A DNA stretch of 64,000 nt, taken from Dysgonomonas sp. UBA7710 (GTDB lineage Bacteria > Bacteroidota > Bacteroidia > Bacteroidales > Dysgonomonadaceae). Made by a program: the position numbers and the translations under genes. The number at the start of each line of letters is the position of its first letter. Within the stretch, counting starts at the first letter, position 1. The stretch spans positions 487,238-551,237 of the forward strand of contig NZ_DLFW01000002.1 of NCBI RefSeq assembly GCF_002482385.1. Direction: 5' to 3'. Under the pieces are notes generated by a model, which did no database searches, was not told where the DNA came from, and was given only the letters and a program-made list of their open reading frames with translations. Shown here piece after piece: positions 1 through 8,421 of the stretch.

Positions 1-395
1 TAAATGATACTGCTCAAAATTTAGAAGAATTTTCTACTACTATACAATCGTTGAATGAAGCATCTCAAAAACTATTGGGAGCTTATAAGCACGTTACCGA
101 AACTCAAGGTTTTGTAGATAACTTAGCGACATTAAATCAGAATGTAAGTGGACTGAATGATGTATTTAATACACAGCTACAGACTATAACAGAGCAAATG
201 TCGGCCGTCAGATATATAAACGATAGTTTGATCCGGATGAAAGGTTTATATGACGGAGCTATCGGAGATAGTTATATGTTCAGAGAAGAATCTGCAAAAA
301 TGACTAAGCATATAGAAGCGTTGAACAATGTATATGCTCGTTTATTACAGGCTATGACAACAAATAACAACAATATGAACCCAACTAATTTTTAA
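1..395 (+). CDS. gldL: GldL, C-terminal part (cut by window edge)
   Basis: This reading frame is open from the left edge (first full codon at 3) and stops at 395, giving about 130 C-terminal residues. GldL/PorL is an inner-membrane protein of the type IX secretion motor, with two N-terminal membrane helices (outside this window) and a cytoplasmic tail. The visible part is polar and rich in Asn, Gln and Met, with helical segments and no membrane span, as expected for that tail. The identification rests mainly on gldM and gldN following directly in the family's usual order. Family assignment from this tail alone would be weak. Confidence 0.85.
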   Translation, partial: NDTAQNLEEFSTTIQSLNEASQKLLGAYKHVTETQGFVDNLATLNQNVSGLNDVFNTQLQTITEQMSAVRYINDSLIRMKGLYDGAIGDSYMFREESAKMTKHIEALNNVYARLLQAMTTNNNNMNPTNF

Positions 396-441
396 GTAAA
401 GGTCGTTAGGCTTGATTTGAAAATTAAAAAGAAGATAACTG

Positions 442-2013
442 ATGGCATTAAGTAGAGGGCAAATGACGCGGCAGAAGATGATAAATCTGATGTATCTGGT
501 TTTTATTGCTATGCTCGCTTTAAATGTATCGACAGAAGTACTCGATGGATTCGTATTAGTAAATGATAACCTTCAGGAAAACATAGAGGTTACAACCGCC
601 CGGAATAAACAAATATATTCAGATATAGACGAGGCATATGCTACAAATCCCGAAAAAACCCGGAAGGGGTATGATACATCGCAGGATGTAAGGCGCAAAA
701 CTGATTCGCTCTTCAACTATATACAATACCTGAAACAGGAGATTGCAAAAAAGAGTGATGGAGCGAATGCCGATATTGATAATCTGAAATCGAAAGACAA
801 TCTTAATGCTTCATCCGAAGTAATGATTTCTCCCGTCGGCGGACAGGGAAATAAACTGAAAAAAGCATTGGATGAATACAGAGAAAGCATATTAACCCTG
901 ATATCTGATGAAACAAAGAAGGATGTGGTTAATAAGACTTTGTCTACTCAGCCGAACGAACGTGCGAAAAAAGACGGAAAGAACTGGCTACAGGCTTCTT
1001 TCGACAGAATGCCAAGCATTGCCGCTATAACTTTTTTATCGGAGTTGCAGGTGAATGTGAAGCAGGCGGAAGGAGAAGTACTGAATAGTTTGGTTCAGGA
1101 TATTGACGTAAAAGATCTACGGGTCAATCAATTGAGTGCTTTTGTAGTTCCTCAATCTAGCATGGTAATGCGTGGGACAACATATTCGGCACAGATTATC
1201 ATGGCCGCGGTTGATACAACACAGCGTCCGCGTATAGTTGTCAATGGCAAAGAGTTGCCGGAAGATAAAAAAGGTTTATATGAATTTGCCGCTACAGGTA
1301 CAGGAAAGCAGACTTTCAATGGTTTTATAGAGATGCTGGACCGGAGCGGGTTCCCATTGAAGCGGGAGTTCACTCAGGAATATACAGTTATGGAACCAAT
1401 GGCTACAGTTGCACCTTTACTGATGGATGTACTTTATTCGGGTATTCCTAATCAGATTAGTATATCTGTTCCCGGTGTTCCAATTAGCGAAGTCTCGGCA
1501 AGCGCTGTAGATGGTGGAACATTGAGCGCGTCGGGCAATGGAATCTGGGTAGCTTCACCCTCTCCATCTAAAATAGGGCAGAAATTTGTAATTGCCGTAT
1601 CTGCGAGAGTGAATGGAGTAACTCAAACTGTGGCAAGAAAAGAATTCAGAATACGTCCATTGCCTCCGGCATTAGCATATATTGATTATAAAGATGCTAA
1701 TGGTAACCAGAGGAAGTTTAGAAAAGGTGCTCTATCCAGAGCTTTGATACTAAATTCTCCGGGGATTAAGGCTTCAATAGACGATGGCATTCTTGATATT
1801 CAATTTACGGTATTAAGTTTCAGAACATATTCGTTTGATGCTATGGGAAATACTACACCGGAATTATCAAATGGTGCTAATTTCTCTCCGCGTCAGATAG
1901 AACAAATAAGGAAGATGAATAGAGGGGCACGTTTCTTCATAGGCGACATTAAGGTAAAAGGCCCTGATGGAGTCGAACAGGAAACAAACCCAATGCAAGT
2001 AACGATCAATTAA
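442..2013 (+). CDS. gldM: GldM, type IX secretion motor/periplasmic shaft protein
   Basis: GldM/PorM pairs with GldL in the proton-driven motor of the type IX secretion system and reaches through the periplasm to the outer-membrane GldK-GldN ring. The 523-residue length is typical. A single membrane helix lies near residues 13-32 (core YLVFIAMLALNVS), after the short basic start MALSRGQMTRQKM that is typical of the family. The rest is a large periplasmic part with helical and then beta-rich domains. The gene lies 46 bp after gldL and 21 bp before gldN on the same strand, so the three are probably cotranscribed. Confidence 0.95.
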   Translation: MALSRGQMTRQKMINLMYLVFIAMLALNVSTEVLDGFVLVNDNLQENIEVTTARNKQIYSDIDEAYATNPEKTRKGYDTSQDVRRKTDSLFNYIQYLKQEIAKKSDGANADIDNLKSKDNLNASSEVMISPVGGQGNKLKKALDEYRESILTLISDETKKDVVNKTLSTQPNERAKKDGKNWLQASFDRMPSIAAITFLSELQVNVKQAEGEVLNSLVQDIDVKDLRVNQLSAFVVPQSSMVMRGTTYSAQIIMAAVDTTQRPRIVVNGKELPEDKKGLYEFAATGTGKQTFNGFIEMLDRSGFPLKREFTQEYTVMEPMATVAPLLMDVLYSGIPNQISISVPGVPISEVSASAVDGGTLSASGNGIWVASPSPSKIGQKFVIAVSARVNGVTQTVARKEFRIRPLPPALAYIDYKDANGNQRKFRKGALSRALILNSPGIKASIDDGILDIQFTVLSFRTYSFDAMGNTTPELSNGANFSPRQIEQIRKMNRGARFFIGDIKVKGPDGVEQETNPMQVTIN

Positions 2014-2034
2014 TTAACACAAAAATAGCATATT

Positions 2035-2895
2035 ATGAAATCTATCATTTCATTAATGTTTGGCGGATTGCTGATTACAAGTTCGCTTTTCGCACAAAAC
2101 TACGCAAATAACAGGTCCAGGATCTTAGATGAAGTATCGGTTGTTACTTCAACCTCAGAAGATATGGCTACGGATATTTCTACAAGAGAGTTATCCGTGA
2201 TGGAAAATTCGATGAATGATTATTCTTCTACAATCTGGTCGCGGGAGATTTACCGTCAGATTAGCGATGTGGAAGGTAATGAGACGTTCTTTTATCCTCA
2301 GACGTCTACAGAGCAGAGGGCCAACTTGTTCTCATTGTTGATAAATTTGCTGAGTACAAATACCATAAATGGATATAAGTACGAGGCTCAACCAGATTTA
2401 AGTCCTGTACTTACCGGGAAAGAAACCTTGGAAGAAGCGGCTATTCCTTTTACAGAGGCTAGTGATAAGACTCTTAATGTGAAAAGGGAAGATATCCCAT
2501 CCGATAAGATAACTCATTATCTGGTAAAGGAGAGATGGTATTTTGATATCAAGACATTCAAGGGTGATGTACGTGTGACACATATTTGTCCGGTACTGTT
2601 CGAAAAGGGCAAATATTTCCCATTATTCTGGGTTCGCTTCGATGATGTGAGTGTGTATCTGGCCAGAGCGATATCACCGGTAGGAGTAGCTAATGTAACT
2701 CCTGTTTTGACGAATGCTTCTATGTTTGATATTATTCGTAACAGATGGTATCGAGGTTGTATATATCAGGTGGGAATGAGACAACTGTCTGCTCACTTCC
2801 CAGAAATGAAAGACCTGATAAATGAACGTAAGCGTATAGAGAATGAACTGGATTATATTCAGTCTAAATTCTATGCTGCGGAAAGAAGAAGATAA
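2035..2895 (+). CDS. gldN: GldN/PorN, type IX secretion outer-membrane ring component
   Basis: GldN/PorN is a periplasmic protein that forms, with the lipoprotein GldK/PorK, the ring of the type IX secretion system. The 286-residue product has a signal peptide at residues 1-20 ending in SSLFAQ, then an Asn-rich start. The conserved middle includes YLVKERWYFD and RNRWYRGCIYQVG. A charged helical C-terminus follows. It is the last gene of the gldL-gldM-gldN set and is followed 22 bp later by a terminator-like hairpin, which closes the operon. gldK should lie upstream, outside the window. Confidence 0.92.
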   Translation: MKSIISLMFGGLLITSSLFAQNYANNRSRILDEVSVVTSTSEDMATDISTRELSVMENSMNDYSSTIWSREIYRQISDVEGNETFFYPQTSTEQRANLFSLLINLLSTNTINGYKYEAQPDLSPVLTGKETLEEAAIPFTEASDKTLNVKREDIPSDKITHYLVKERWYFDIKTFKGDVRVTHICPVLFEKGKYFPLFWVRFDDVSVYLARAISPVGVANVTPVLTNASMFDIIRNRWYRGCIYQVGMRQLSAHFPEMKDLINERKRIENELDYIQSKFYAAERRR

Positions 2896-2916
2896 AAAGA
2901 ATCAGTATTATATAAG

Positions 2917-2945
2917 AAGCCTTGTAGAGAATCTATGAGGCTTTT
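2917..2945 (+). terminator. Weak intrinsic terminator after gldN
   Basis: An AAGCC/GGCTT stem (2917-2921 with 2939-2943) with a 17-nt loop is followed by TTTCCTTTT. It lies just after the gldN stop. The stem is short, so this call is moderate. Confidence 0.5.
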
Positions 2946-2966
2946 TCCTTTTATATGAGAGGAAAA

Positions 2967-2993
2967 AATCCCCTTGGAACACCTCAGGGGATT
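2967..2993 (-). terminator. Terminator of the ferredoxin oxidoreductase operon
   Basis: A 7-bp perfect stem AATCCCC/GGGGATT (2967-2973 with 2987-2993) is followed on the minus strand by a run of six T. It sits 15 bp past the stop of the last gene of the minus-strand operon and may also act on readthrough from gldN. Confidence 0.75.
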
Positions 2994-3007
2994 ATATATC
3001 GTACTGT

Positions 3008-3562
3008 TTAGCTAGGCTTCTGCACCTCCTGTATTATCTCCATTCCTTTCAGAATAGCTTGTTCATTCATCGGCAGTAACTTGTGATGACGTTCAGGTAG
3101 CGATTTTTTCAGCCCCAGCATTACATTATCAAGTTGCACCATCGGGGACACCTTGAGGAGGCCACCTAATACTATCATATTAAATGCCTTTGTATTCTGC
3201 ATCAACGTGGCCGTGTCTATTGCCTCTATTTTGTAAATATATATGTCCTTTCTTGTTGGCGGATGCTGGAATCCGCTAGGGTCATATATTAATACCCCTC
3301 CGGGTTTTACATGAGGTTCGAATTTATCGAGTGAAGGTTGGTTAAGTATAATTGCTATATCATACTCGTTTACAATAGGCGAACTGATAGCATTATCGCT
3401 TAGTATAACTGTTACGTTAGCAGTACCACCGCGTTGTTCCGGACCATATGATGGAAACCATGAAACTTCCTTATCTTCCATCAGCCCCGAATAAGCCAGT
3501 ATCTTACCCATCGACAGCACACCCTGCCCTCCAAAACCTGCTATTATTACTTCTTGTGTCAT
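3008..3562 (-). CDS. 2-oxoacid:ferredoxin oxidoreductase, gamma subunit
   Basis: This is the gamma subunit of a four-subunit 2-oxoacid:ferredoxin oxidoreductase, which oxidatively decarboxylates a 2-oxoacid to acyl-CoA with ferredoxin as electron acceptor. The 184-residue product begins with the family's glycine-rich stretch IIAGFGGQGVLSMGK and carries YGPEQRGGTANVTV at about residues 39-52, both diagnostic. It is the last gene of the operon, 10 bp after the beta subunit. Substrate (2-oxoglutarate, branched-chain 2-oxoacid or other) cannot be decided from the sequence, so no kor or vor symbol is assigned. Confidence 0.9.
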   Translation of the reverse strand: MTQEVIIAGFGGQGVLSMGKILAYSGLMEDKEVSWFPSYGPEQRGGTANVTVILSDNAISSPIVNEYDIAIILNQPSLDKFEPHVKPGGVLIYDPSGFQHPPTRKDIYIYKIEAIDTATLMQNTKAFNMIVLGGLLKVSPMVQLDNVMLGLKKSLPERHHKLLPMNEQAILKGMEIIQEVQKPS

Positions 3563-3572
3563 GCCTTCTCTT

Positions 3573-4331
3573 TTAGATATTTTTTAAGTCTCCCATAGGG
3601 TAAACAGGGAACATATTCTCTACCATCCAATCATTTGATGCCTGAGGCGTCATTTTCCAGCCGGAACTACAAGTTGATACTATCTCAACAATAGATGTTC
3701 CTTTATTTTCCATAGAGTTTTCGAACGCTTTGCGAATCATGCGCTTAGCCTTTTTTACGGTTGCTGCTGTATGCACACTTTGGCGGGTTGCAAGGCATAC
3801 ACCCGGTAATTGTGCCAGCAAATCCGTTATCTTGAGAGGGTAACCATTTTCATAAACATCCCGTCCGTTGGGCGTTGTGGCAGTTTTCATATCCAGAAGG
3901 GTGGTCGGAGCCATCTGTCCTCCGGTCATACCGTATATACCATTGTTAATAAAGATAATGGCAATATTTTCTCCTCTGTTTGCAGCATGTATAGTTTCAG
4001 CTGTACCGATAGCAGCAAGGTCTCCGTCTCCCTGGTAAGTGAATACCATTTTCTCAGGATTAAGACGTTTAACGGCGGTAGCCACTGCCGGAGCTCGTCC
4101 GTGAGCTGCTTCCTGCCAGTCTACATCCAGATAGTTGTATGCGAAAACGGCACAACCTACGGGTGCAATAGCAATGGTTTTATCCATGATTCCCATCTCT
4201 TCCACCACTTCGGCAATTAATTTATGTACAACCCCGTGTGAGCAGCCGGGGCAATAATGCATCTCGGTATCGTTCATTAATGCAGGTTTTGCATATACGA
4301 GATTAGCCGGATCTATAATATTTGTACTCAT
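3573..4331 (-). CDS. 2-oxoacid:ferredoxin oxidoreductase, beta (TPP-binding) subunit
   Basis: The beta subunit carries thiamine diphosphate. The 252-residue product shows CPGCSHG (residues 27-33) and the TPP-binding motif that begins GDGD (near residue 101) and ends at NNGIYGMTGGQ. These match the KorB/VorC-type family. The gene follows the alpha subunit by 35 bp and precedes the gamma subunit by 10 bp, in the usual alpha-beta-gamma order. The enzyme is expected to be cytoplasmic and oxygen-sensitive, consistent with an anaerobic or fermentative host. Confidence 0.93.
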   Translation of the reverse strand: MSTNIIDPANLVYAKPALMNDTEMHYCPGCSHGVVHKLIAEVVEEMGIMDKTIAIAPVGCAVFAYNYLDVDWQEAAHGRAPAVATAVKRLNPEKMVFTYQGDGDLAAIGTAETIHAANRGENIAIIFINNGIYGMTGGQMAPTTLLDMKTATTPNGRDVYENGYPLKITDLLAQLPGVCLATRQSVHTAATVKKAKRMIRKAFENSMENKGTSIVEIVSTCSSGWKMTPQASNDWMVENMFPVYPMGDLKNI

Positions 4332-4366
4332 AATCTTAAAACTTTAATTTTTACAAAACCACTATT

Positions 4367-5449
4367 TTAGCAGTCAAACTTACGTTGCAGAGCATCTACC
4401 ACTTCGCTTGGAGTAGGTACGATACCACCCAGACGACCGTAATGTTCTACTTTTACTTTTCCGCTTACAGCCAGACGAACGTCTTCCACCATTTGGCCGG
4501 CATTCATCTCTACTGTAAGTATTCCTTTTATTTTGGATGCGTATTTGTCTATTTCTTTCGAAGGGAACGGCCAAAGCGTGATAGGACGGATAAGTCCCAC
4601 TTTTATACCCTGTGCACGTGCCAGATCCATTGCTTTCTGGCATATACGTGCCGCAGAACCGAATGCTACCAATATGTAGTCGGCATCTTCACAATTGATT
4701 TCCTGATGCAGGCATAGTTCTTTTTCAATTTTCCTGTACTTTGCCTGAAGGCGGAGATTGTTTACCTCCATTTTATTAGAATCCAGTTCGAGAGTGGTTA
4801 TTATCGTAGGCTTTTTTCCGGGTAGCCTGCCCAATGTCGCCCATGGGCATTGCTCTCTGATTTCGGCATCAGTTCTTCTGCGGGTGTATGCAGGGAGTTT
4901 GACTTTTTCCATCATCTGACCGATAACTCCATCGGTAAGTATCATTGCCGGAGTTTGATATTTAAAAGCGAGATCGAATCCCAAGGTGACAAAATCTGCC
5001 ATTTCCTGTACAGAACTGGGAGCAAGTGTGATTAATTTATAATCTCCGTGGCCTCCTCCTTTTACAGCCTGAAAGTAATCGGCCTGTGACGGCTGTATGG
5101 TACCTAATCCCGGTCCTCCGCGCATTACGTTTACCAGCAAGCAAGGCAGTTCGCCTGCGGCGATATATGAAACCCCTTCTAGCATAAGGCTCATTCCGGG
5201 GCTGGAAGATGATGTCATAACTGCTTTTCCACAGCCTGCGCCACCATATACCATATTGATAGATGCTGTTTCACTTTCAGCCTGAAGAACAACCATCCCT
5301 GTCGTTTTCCAAGGAGCCTCGGCCATTAATGTTTCCATTATTTCCGATTGAGGAGTTATTGGATATCCGAAGTAGCCATCAGCACCGTATCTGATTGCAG
5401 CATGAGCTATGGCTTCGTTGCCTTTCATTAAAAATATTTCTTCTGACAT
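4367..5449 (-). CDS. 2-oxoacid:ferredoxin oxidoreductase, alpha subunit (VorB/KorA-like)
   Basis: This 360-residue subunit contains the pyrimidine-binding domain. Near the N-terminus it has GNEAIAHAAIRYGADGYFGYPITPQSE (shown here only to locate it: residues 10-36), with the PITPxSE motif characteristic of this family. It then has the AESETASINMVYGGA segment that contacts the cofactor, and SSSPGMSLM. It resembles proteins annotated as 3-methyl-2-oxobutanoate dehydrogenase subunit VorB, but 2-oxoglutarate enzymes have the same architecture. It lies 73 bp downstream of the ferredoxin-like subunit gene. Confidence 0.92.
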   Translation of the reverse strand: MSEEIFLMKGNEAIAHAAIRYGADGYFGYPITPQSEIMETLMAEAPWKTTGMVVLQAESETASINMVYGGAGCGKAVMTSSSSPGMSLMLEGVSYIAAGELPCLLVNVMRGGPGLGTIQPSQADYFQAVKGGGHGDYKLITLAPSSVQEMADFVTLGFDLAFKYQTPAMILTDGVIGQMMEKVKLPAYTRRRTDAEIREQCPWATLGRLPGKKPTIITTLELDSNKMEVNNLRLQAKYRKIEKELCLHQEINCEDADYILVAFGSAARICQKAMDLARAQGIKVGLIRPITLWPFPSKEIDKYASKIKGILTVEMNAGQMVEDVRLAVSGKVKVEHYGRLGGIVPTPSEVVDALQRKFDC

Positions 5450-5522
5450 AAGCTTTTTAATTGATTAAAAAAACGAATCACGGATAGTCGGGCCTACAGG
5501 CACAGACAGGTAATTCGTTATA

Positions 5523-5753
5523 CTACTCAAATTTTTTCTTGTAAATAGTAAGACATCCGTCGGGACATACATAACCACAATTGGCACAACCGATACAAGC
5601 TTCGGGATTTTTCATGAAAACGTAGTGGTATCCTTTCTGATTCACATTTCGGGGCTGAAGCTCCAAAACATCGCAAGGGCATGAAACTACACATAGATTA
5701 CAGCCTTTGCAGCGTTCTTCATTAACTACGACTGTTCCTTTGATTTTGGCCAT
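5523..5753 (-). CDS. 2-oxoacid:ferredoxin oxidoreductase, delta (2x[4Fe-4S]) subunit
   Basis: This is a small ferredoxin-like subunit of 76 residues. It has two cysteine sets, CKGCNLCVVSCPC (from residue 15) and CIGCANCGYVCPDGC, each fitting one [4Fe-4S] cluster. It is the first gene of the operon and probably passes electrons from the TPP centre to free ferredoxin. The start is the ATG at 5753. A Bacteroidota-type -7 element reading TACCTTTG on the minus strand lies at 5816-5823, about 60 bp upstream. Confidence 0.93.
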   Translation of the reverse strand: MAKIKGTVVVNEERCKGCNLCVVSCPCDVLELQPRNVNQKGYHYVFMKNPEACIGCANCGYVCPDGCLTIYKKKFE

Positions 5754-5815
5754 TTCCTTATAATAATTATTTTAGCATTACTTTTCCGCCAGGGAATTTT
5801 CATTCGATCCTAACA

Positions 5816-5823
5816 CAAAGGTA
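5816..5823 (-). promoter_or_regulatory. Candidate -7 element for the oxidoreductase operon
   Basis: The minus strand reads TACCTTTG, an exact TAnnTTTG match, 63 bp before the start codon of the ferredoxin-like subunit. I see no well-placed -33 TTTG, so only the -7 half is supported. Confidence 0.45.
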
Positions 5824-5940
5824 TGCGTATTTATTTTTATATTCTTCTTTTTGGATAACAAAGATGTTAAAAAAAATCATGTCACTAAACATATTATTAT
5901 TTTTTAGGAGAATATGAGTGCTTGAATTTCAGTTGGTTGT

Positions 5941-6438
5941 CTATGCAATATTGCATTCGGCTATTTTTTCTGTCTTTATGTCAACTACTTGTATCAAATC
6001 GTCCGGTCTTATCTGAATTTGCAGACCTCTTTTTCCTGCACTTACATAGATATAGTTATGATCTTTGCATGAAACATCTATATATGTCGGAAATTTCTTC
6101 TTCATTCCTATCGGGGAACATGCACCTCTTATATATCCTGTTACGTTCAGCAAATCTTTCATCGGTATCATGTCACAGCTCTTGTTGCCGGACACCTTTG
6201 CCGCAGTTTTTAAATCCAGTTCTTTTGCTCCGGGAATAATGCAGACAAAATATCCTGATTTATCTCCTTTCAATACCAATGTTTTAAATAATTGTTCTAC
6301 AGGTTCATTTAGCTGTTCGGCGACATGGATGGCACTCAGGTCCGATTCGTCGACTTCGTAAGGAATAAGTTTATACTCTATTTTTTCTTTGTCCAGTAAT
6401 CTAACCGCGTTTGTTTTCTCTATTTTCATAGCTGGCAT
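5941..6438 (-). CDS. ybaK: YbaK/EbsC-type aminoacyl-tRNA deacylase (Cys-tRNA(Pro) deacylase)
   Basis: Members of this family hydrolyse mischarged Cys-tRNA(Pro). The 165-residue product has the YbaK fold's marks: KTNAVRLLDKEKIEYKLIPYE at the start (residues 8-28, given for location), KTLVLKG near residue 51, and the GYIRGACSPIGMKKKFP segment at residues 101-117, whose G-x-CSPIG core is diagnostic. It is a single-gene unit between the oxidoreductase operon and pdxH. ProX-type or Ala-tRNA editing proteins are related alternatives, but the length and motif fit YbaK best. Confidence 0.88.
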   Translation of the reverse strand: MPAMKIEKTNAVRLLDKEKIEYKLIPYEVDESDLSAIHVAEQLNEPVEQLFKTLVLKGDKSGYFVCIIPGAKELDLKTAAKVSGNKSCDMIPMKDLLNVTGYIRGACSPIGMKKKFPTYIDVSCKDHNYIYVSAGKRGLQIQIRPDDLIQVVDIKTEKIAECNIA

Positions 6439-6636
6439 ATCTTACCTTTTTCGGTGTTTAAAACAAATAATTAATCAAGATGTTTATGGAATTAACCATT
6501 TATAGTTATCTATTAACTAAAAGAGAATATTTAGCACCATATTTCAAGAGTCTGACTCTTATTGCTCTTCTTCCTGAATCGATATAATATAGTCTGTGAC
6601 TTTAATTGATTACGAATTTAAATATTTATTATTATG

Positions 6637-7275
6637 TTATGGAGCTAAACGCTCGATCTTCCAGTCCCCGTCCACCCATGTATATTGCATCCTGTCGTGC
6701 AGACGGCTTTTGCGTCCCTGCCAGAATTCTATGAGATTTGGCTTTACGATGTACCCCCCCCAGTTTTCAGGGCGTTTTATCTCTTTCCCTGCAAAACGGG
6801 CTTCGAAGTCAACCATGAGTTGCTCCAGATACTGCCTGTCGGGTATTACCCGGCTTTGAGGCGAGGCCCATGCCCCCAGTTTACTTTTTGCAGGGCGAAC
6901 TTCGAAATATGAGTCGGAATCTACTGCCGATATTTTTTCTACAATACCTTCAATCCTCACCTGTCTTTCCAGTTCATGCCATACAAAGTTAAGGGCGCAA
7001 TGGTTGTTTTCCGCTATTTGGACAGCCTTCCTGCTGTCATAATTGGTAAAGAATACAAAGCCTTCCGGTTTTATCTGCTTTAGTAAAACAATGCGGGAAG
7101 ATGGTTTGCCGTCATTAGTTGCTGTAGCCAGATTCATAGCATTAGGTTCCAGTGCTTCGGCAGCTATCGCTTCATTGAACCAGCGTTCGAACATAGTTAT
7201 GGGGTCGGGTGAGACTTCGCTTTCATCCAGCGTTTTTAGGGTAAAGTCTCTGCGTATATTAAATAGATCGGTCAT
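6637..7275 (-). CDS. pdxH: Pyridoxamine 5'-phosphate oxidase
   Basis: PdxH oxidises pyridoxine or pyridoxamine 5'-phosphate to PLP with FMN and oxygen. I place the start at the ATG at 7275 (protein MTDLFNIRRDF...), which gives the usual 212 residues. The frame stays open to 7329, but those 18 extra residues do not resemble the family. Visible FMN/substrate motifs are SSRIVLLKQ, FFTNYDSRK, WASPQSR and the C-terminal WQGRKSRLHDR. A minus-strand TATTTTTG (7298-7305), upstream of the chosen start and inside the longer frame, supports it. An O2-dependent PLP enzyme sits oddly with strict anaerobiosis and suggests some oxygen exposure. Confidence 0.93.
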   Translation of the reverse strand: MTDLFNIRRDFTLKTLDESEVSPDPITMFERWFNEAIAAEALEPNAMNLATATNDGKPSSRIVLLKQIKPEGFVFFTNYDSRKAVQIAENNHCALNFVWHELERQVRIEGIVEKISAVDSDSYFEVRPAKSKLGAWASPQSRVIPDRQYLEQLMVDFEARFAGKEIKRPENWGGYIVKPNLIEFWQGRKSRLHDRMQYTWVDGDWKIERLAP

Positions 7276-7297
7276 CTTATCAGTATTTATTGATTTC

Positions 7298-7305
7298 CAA
7301 AAATA
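7298..7305 (-). promoter_or_regulatory. Candidate -7 element for pdxH
   Basis: The minus strand reads TATTTTTG (TAnnTTTG) 23 bp before the chosen pdxH start codon. It lies within the longer open frame, so transcription from here would exclude the longer protein. No good -33 element was found. Confidence 0.4.
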
Positions 7306-7312
7306 CTTAAAA

Positions 7313-7670
7313 GTTGACAAAGTTGACACTTTTTTCAGTTAACAGTCAATAGTCAATAGCATGTAACTAATTACTCGTAACTAAAAAGTAACAAAGGTAA
7401 CAGCTTTTTCAGTTAGCAGTCATCAGTCAACAACTGGTAAGATGTAAAAAACTTTGCGCCTTAGCGTCTTTGCGTGAAACAAAATAAGGCGTCATCCAAC
7501 CCGTAACTAAAAAACTTGACTTATTACTTAAAACTCATTACTTGCTAAAAGGTAACAAAAGTAACAGCTTCTTTCAGTTAGCAGTCAACAGTTATCAGTT
7601 AGCAATAAATACCTCTTTGTACTTACTACTTGTTAAAAAGTAACAAAGGTAACACCTTTTCGAAGTTTTT
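7313..7670. repeat. Repeat island 1: short word repeats between pdxH and the DUF2023 gene
   Basis: No gene is supported here. The stretch is packed with short recurring words. GTAACAAAGGTAAC-like 14-mers lie at 7388-7401, 7552-7565 and 7640-7653, with a related GTTGACAAAGTTGAC at 7313-7327. CAGTCAACAGTTATCAGTT lies at 7582-7600, and its exact reverse complement is at 44336-44354. Further CAGTTAACAGTCAATAGTCAA-type runs occur near 7337-7360 and 7410-7432. A 26-mer starting TTGCGCCTTAGCG at 7454-7479 recurs with two mismatches at 52578-52603. Confidence 0.75.
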
Positions 7671-7700
7671 ATCTTGTCACGTTTACTCTCATAATAACTT

Positions 7701-7909
7701 CCCCTTGAGGGTAGGGCTGTTAAGTTCTTGTTTTTTCTCATTGTCATGTTGAACGAAGTGAATTGAATTGAAAATCGACGGAGTCAAAATCGCCGAAGCG
7801 AAGGCGAGGCAAACATCTTTTCTGATAAAAGAGATCCTTCGTCCCTCAGGATGACAAGAGGGTAACAGCTAAAATTAAAATCAGAATTTAACAGTTCTGC
7901 CCCTTGAGG
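7701..7909. repeat. Palindromic MITE-like element 1
   Basis: A nested palindrome. The core is the TGTCATGTTGAACGAAGTGAA (7743-7763) ... TTCGTCCCTCAGGATGACAA (7838-7857) type of dispersed repeat. A second stem, CATCTTTT/AAAAGAGATC, lies close to its centre. Outer arms CTGTTAAGTTCT (7717-7728) and AGAATTTAACAG (7883-7894) match in 11 of 12 positions as an inverted repeat. The direct repeat CCCCTTGAGG occurs at both ends (7701-7710, 7900-7909). No coding capacity. A related core is in the element at 44494-44649. Confidence 0.6.
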
Positions 7910-8058
7910 ATTGAGGAGGCTCGATCAATACATAAAAGAACGCGGAAATCAAGTTTCCGCTATATAGATAAAATATTAGGGATAAGATAAAAAAAATCCC
8001 CACTGACATCTCGTCTGCGGGGACCTAAGATCAACTAAAAAAACTATCAATAGAAAAG

Positions 8059-8406
8059 TTATGCTAAACAAAGTATGTGCTTGTCCTTTTCCTTTTGCTT
8101 TTTACAGTAGCGGTTGCATTGTTCACTGATACTGTATCCGAGTAATATGCCAAGTATAAAGTCTTCTTCCGGAGTCAGCAGGTTTAATGGTTTGTCGCCA
8201 CAAATCCGGTTTGCCACATTCAGGCATTCATCTTTTCCGAAGAACACATTTATATTGCCATTTTTTAATCGTTGTATTTTATAACTGATTCCGTTTTTCT
8301 CCAATTTCCAGATTACTTTTTCTTCTGTATCTGCAGTGAGGGTGCATAGCATCAGGTCGCGGACACCTTTTTTGTATTCATAAATGAGATGGTAGAAAAC
8401 ACGCAT
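8059..8406 (-). CDS. DUF2023-like protein next to flavodoxin
   Basis: The 115-residue product has no signal peptide or membrane span. The assignment to the DUF2023 family is from memory: short Bacteroidota proteins usually encoded beside flavodoxin. Visible features are a start rich in aromatic and basic residues (MRVFYHLIYEYKKG), the central NGNINVFFGKDEC, and a C-terminal Cys-rich tail (CNRYCKKQKEKDK). It lies 15 bp downstream of the flavodoxin gene on the same strand, so cotranscription is likely. Its role is unknown; a function connected with flavodoxin is an inference from position only. Confidence 0.75.
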   Translation of the reverse strand: MRVFYHLIYEYKKGVRDLMLCTLTADTEEKVIWKLEKNGISYKIQRLKNGNINVFFGKDECLNVANRICGDKPLNLLTPEEDFILGILLGYSISEQCNRYCKKQKEKDKHILCLA

Positions 8407-8421
8407 AAATCAGTTGGTTTA

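Noticed and set aside
3810..4717. Plus-strand frames opposite the oxidoreductase operon
   Set aside because: Shadows of the minus-strand alpha and beta subunit genes, whose catalytic motifs are clear.
7313..7670. CRISPR array in repeat island 1
   Set aside because: Words are 7-14 bp, unevenly spaced and mixed in type, with no uniform repeats and spacers and no cas gene nearby.
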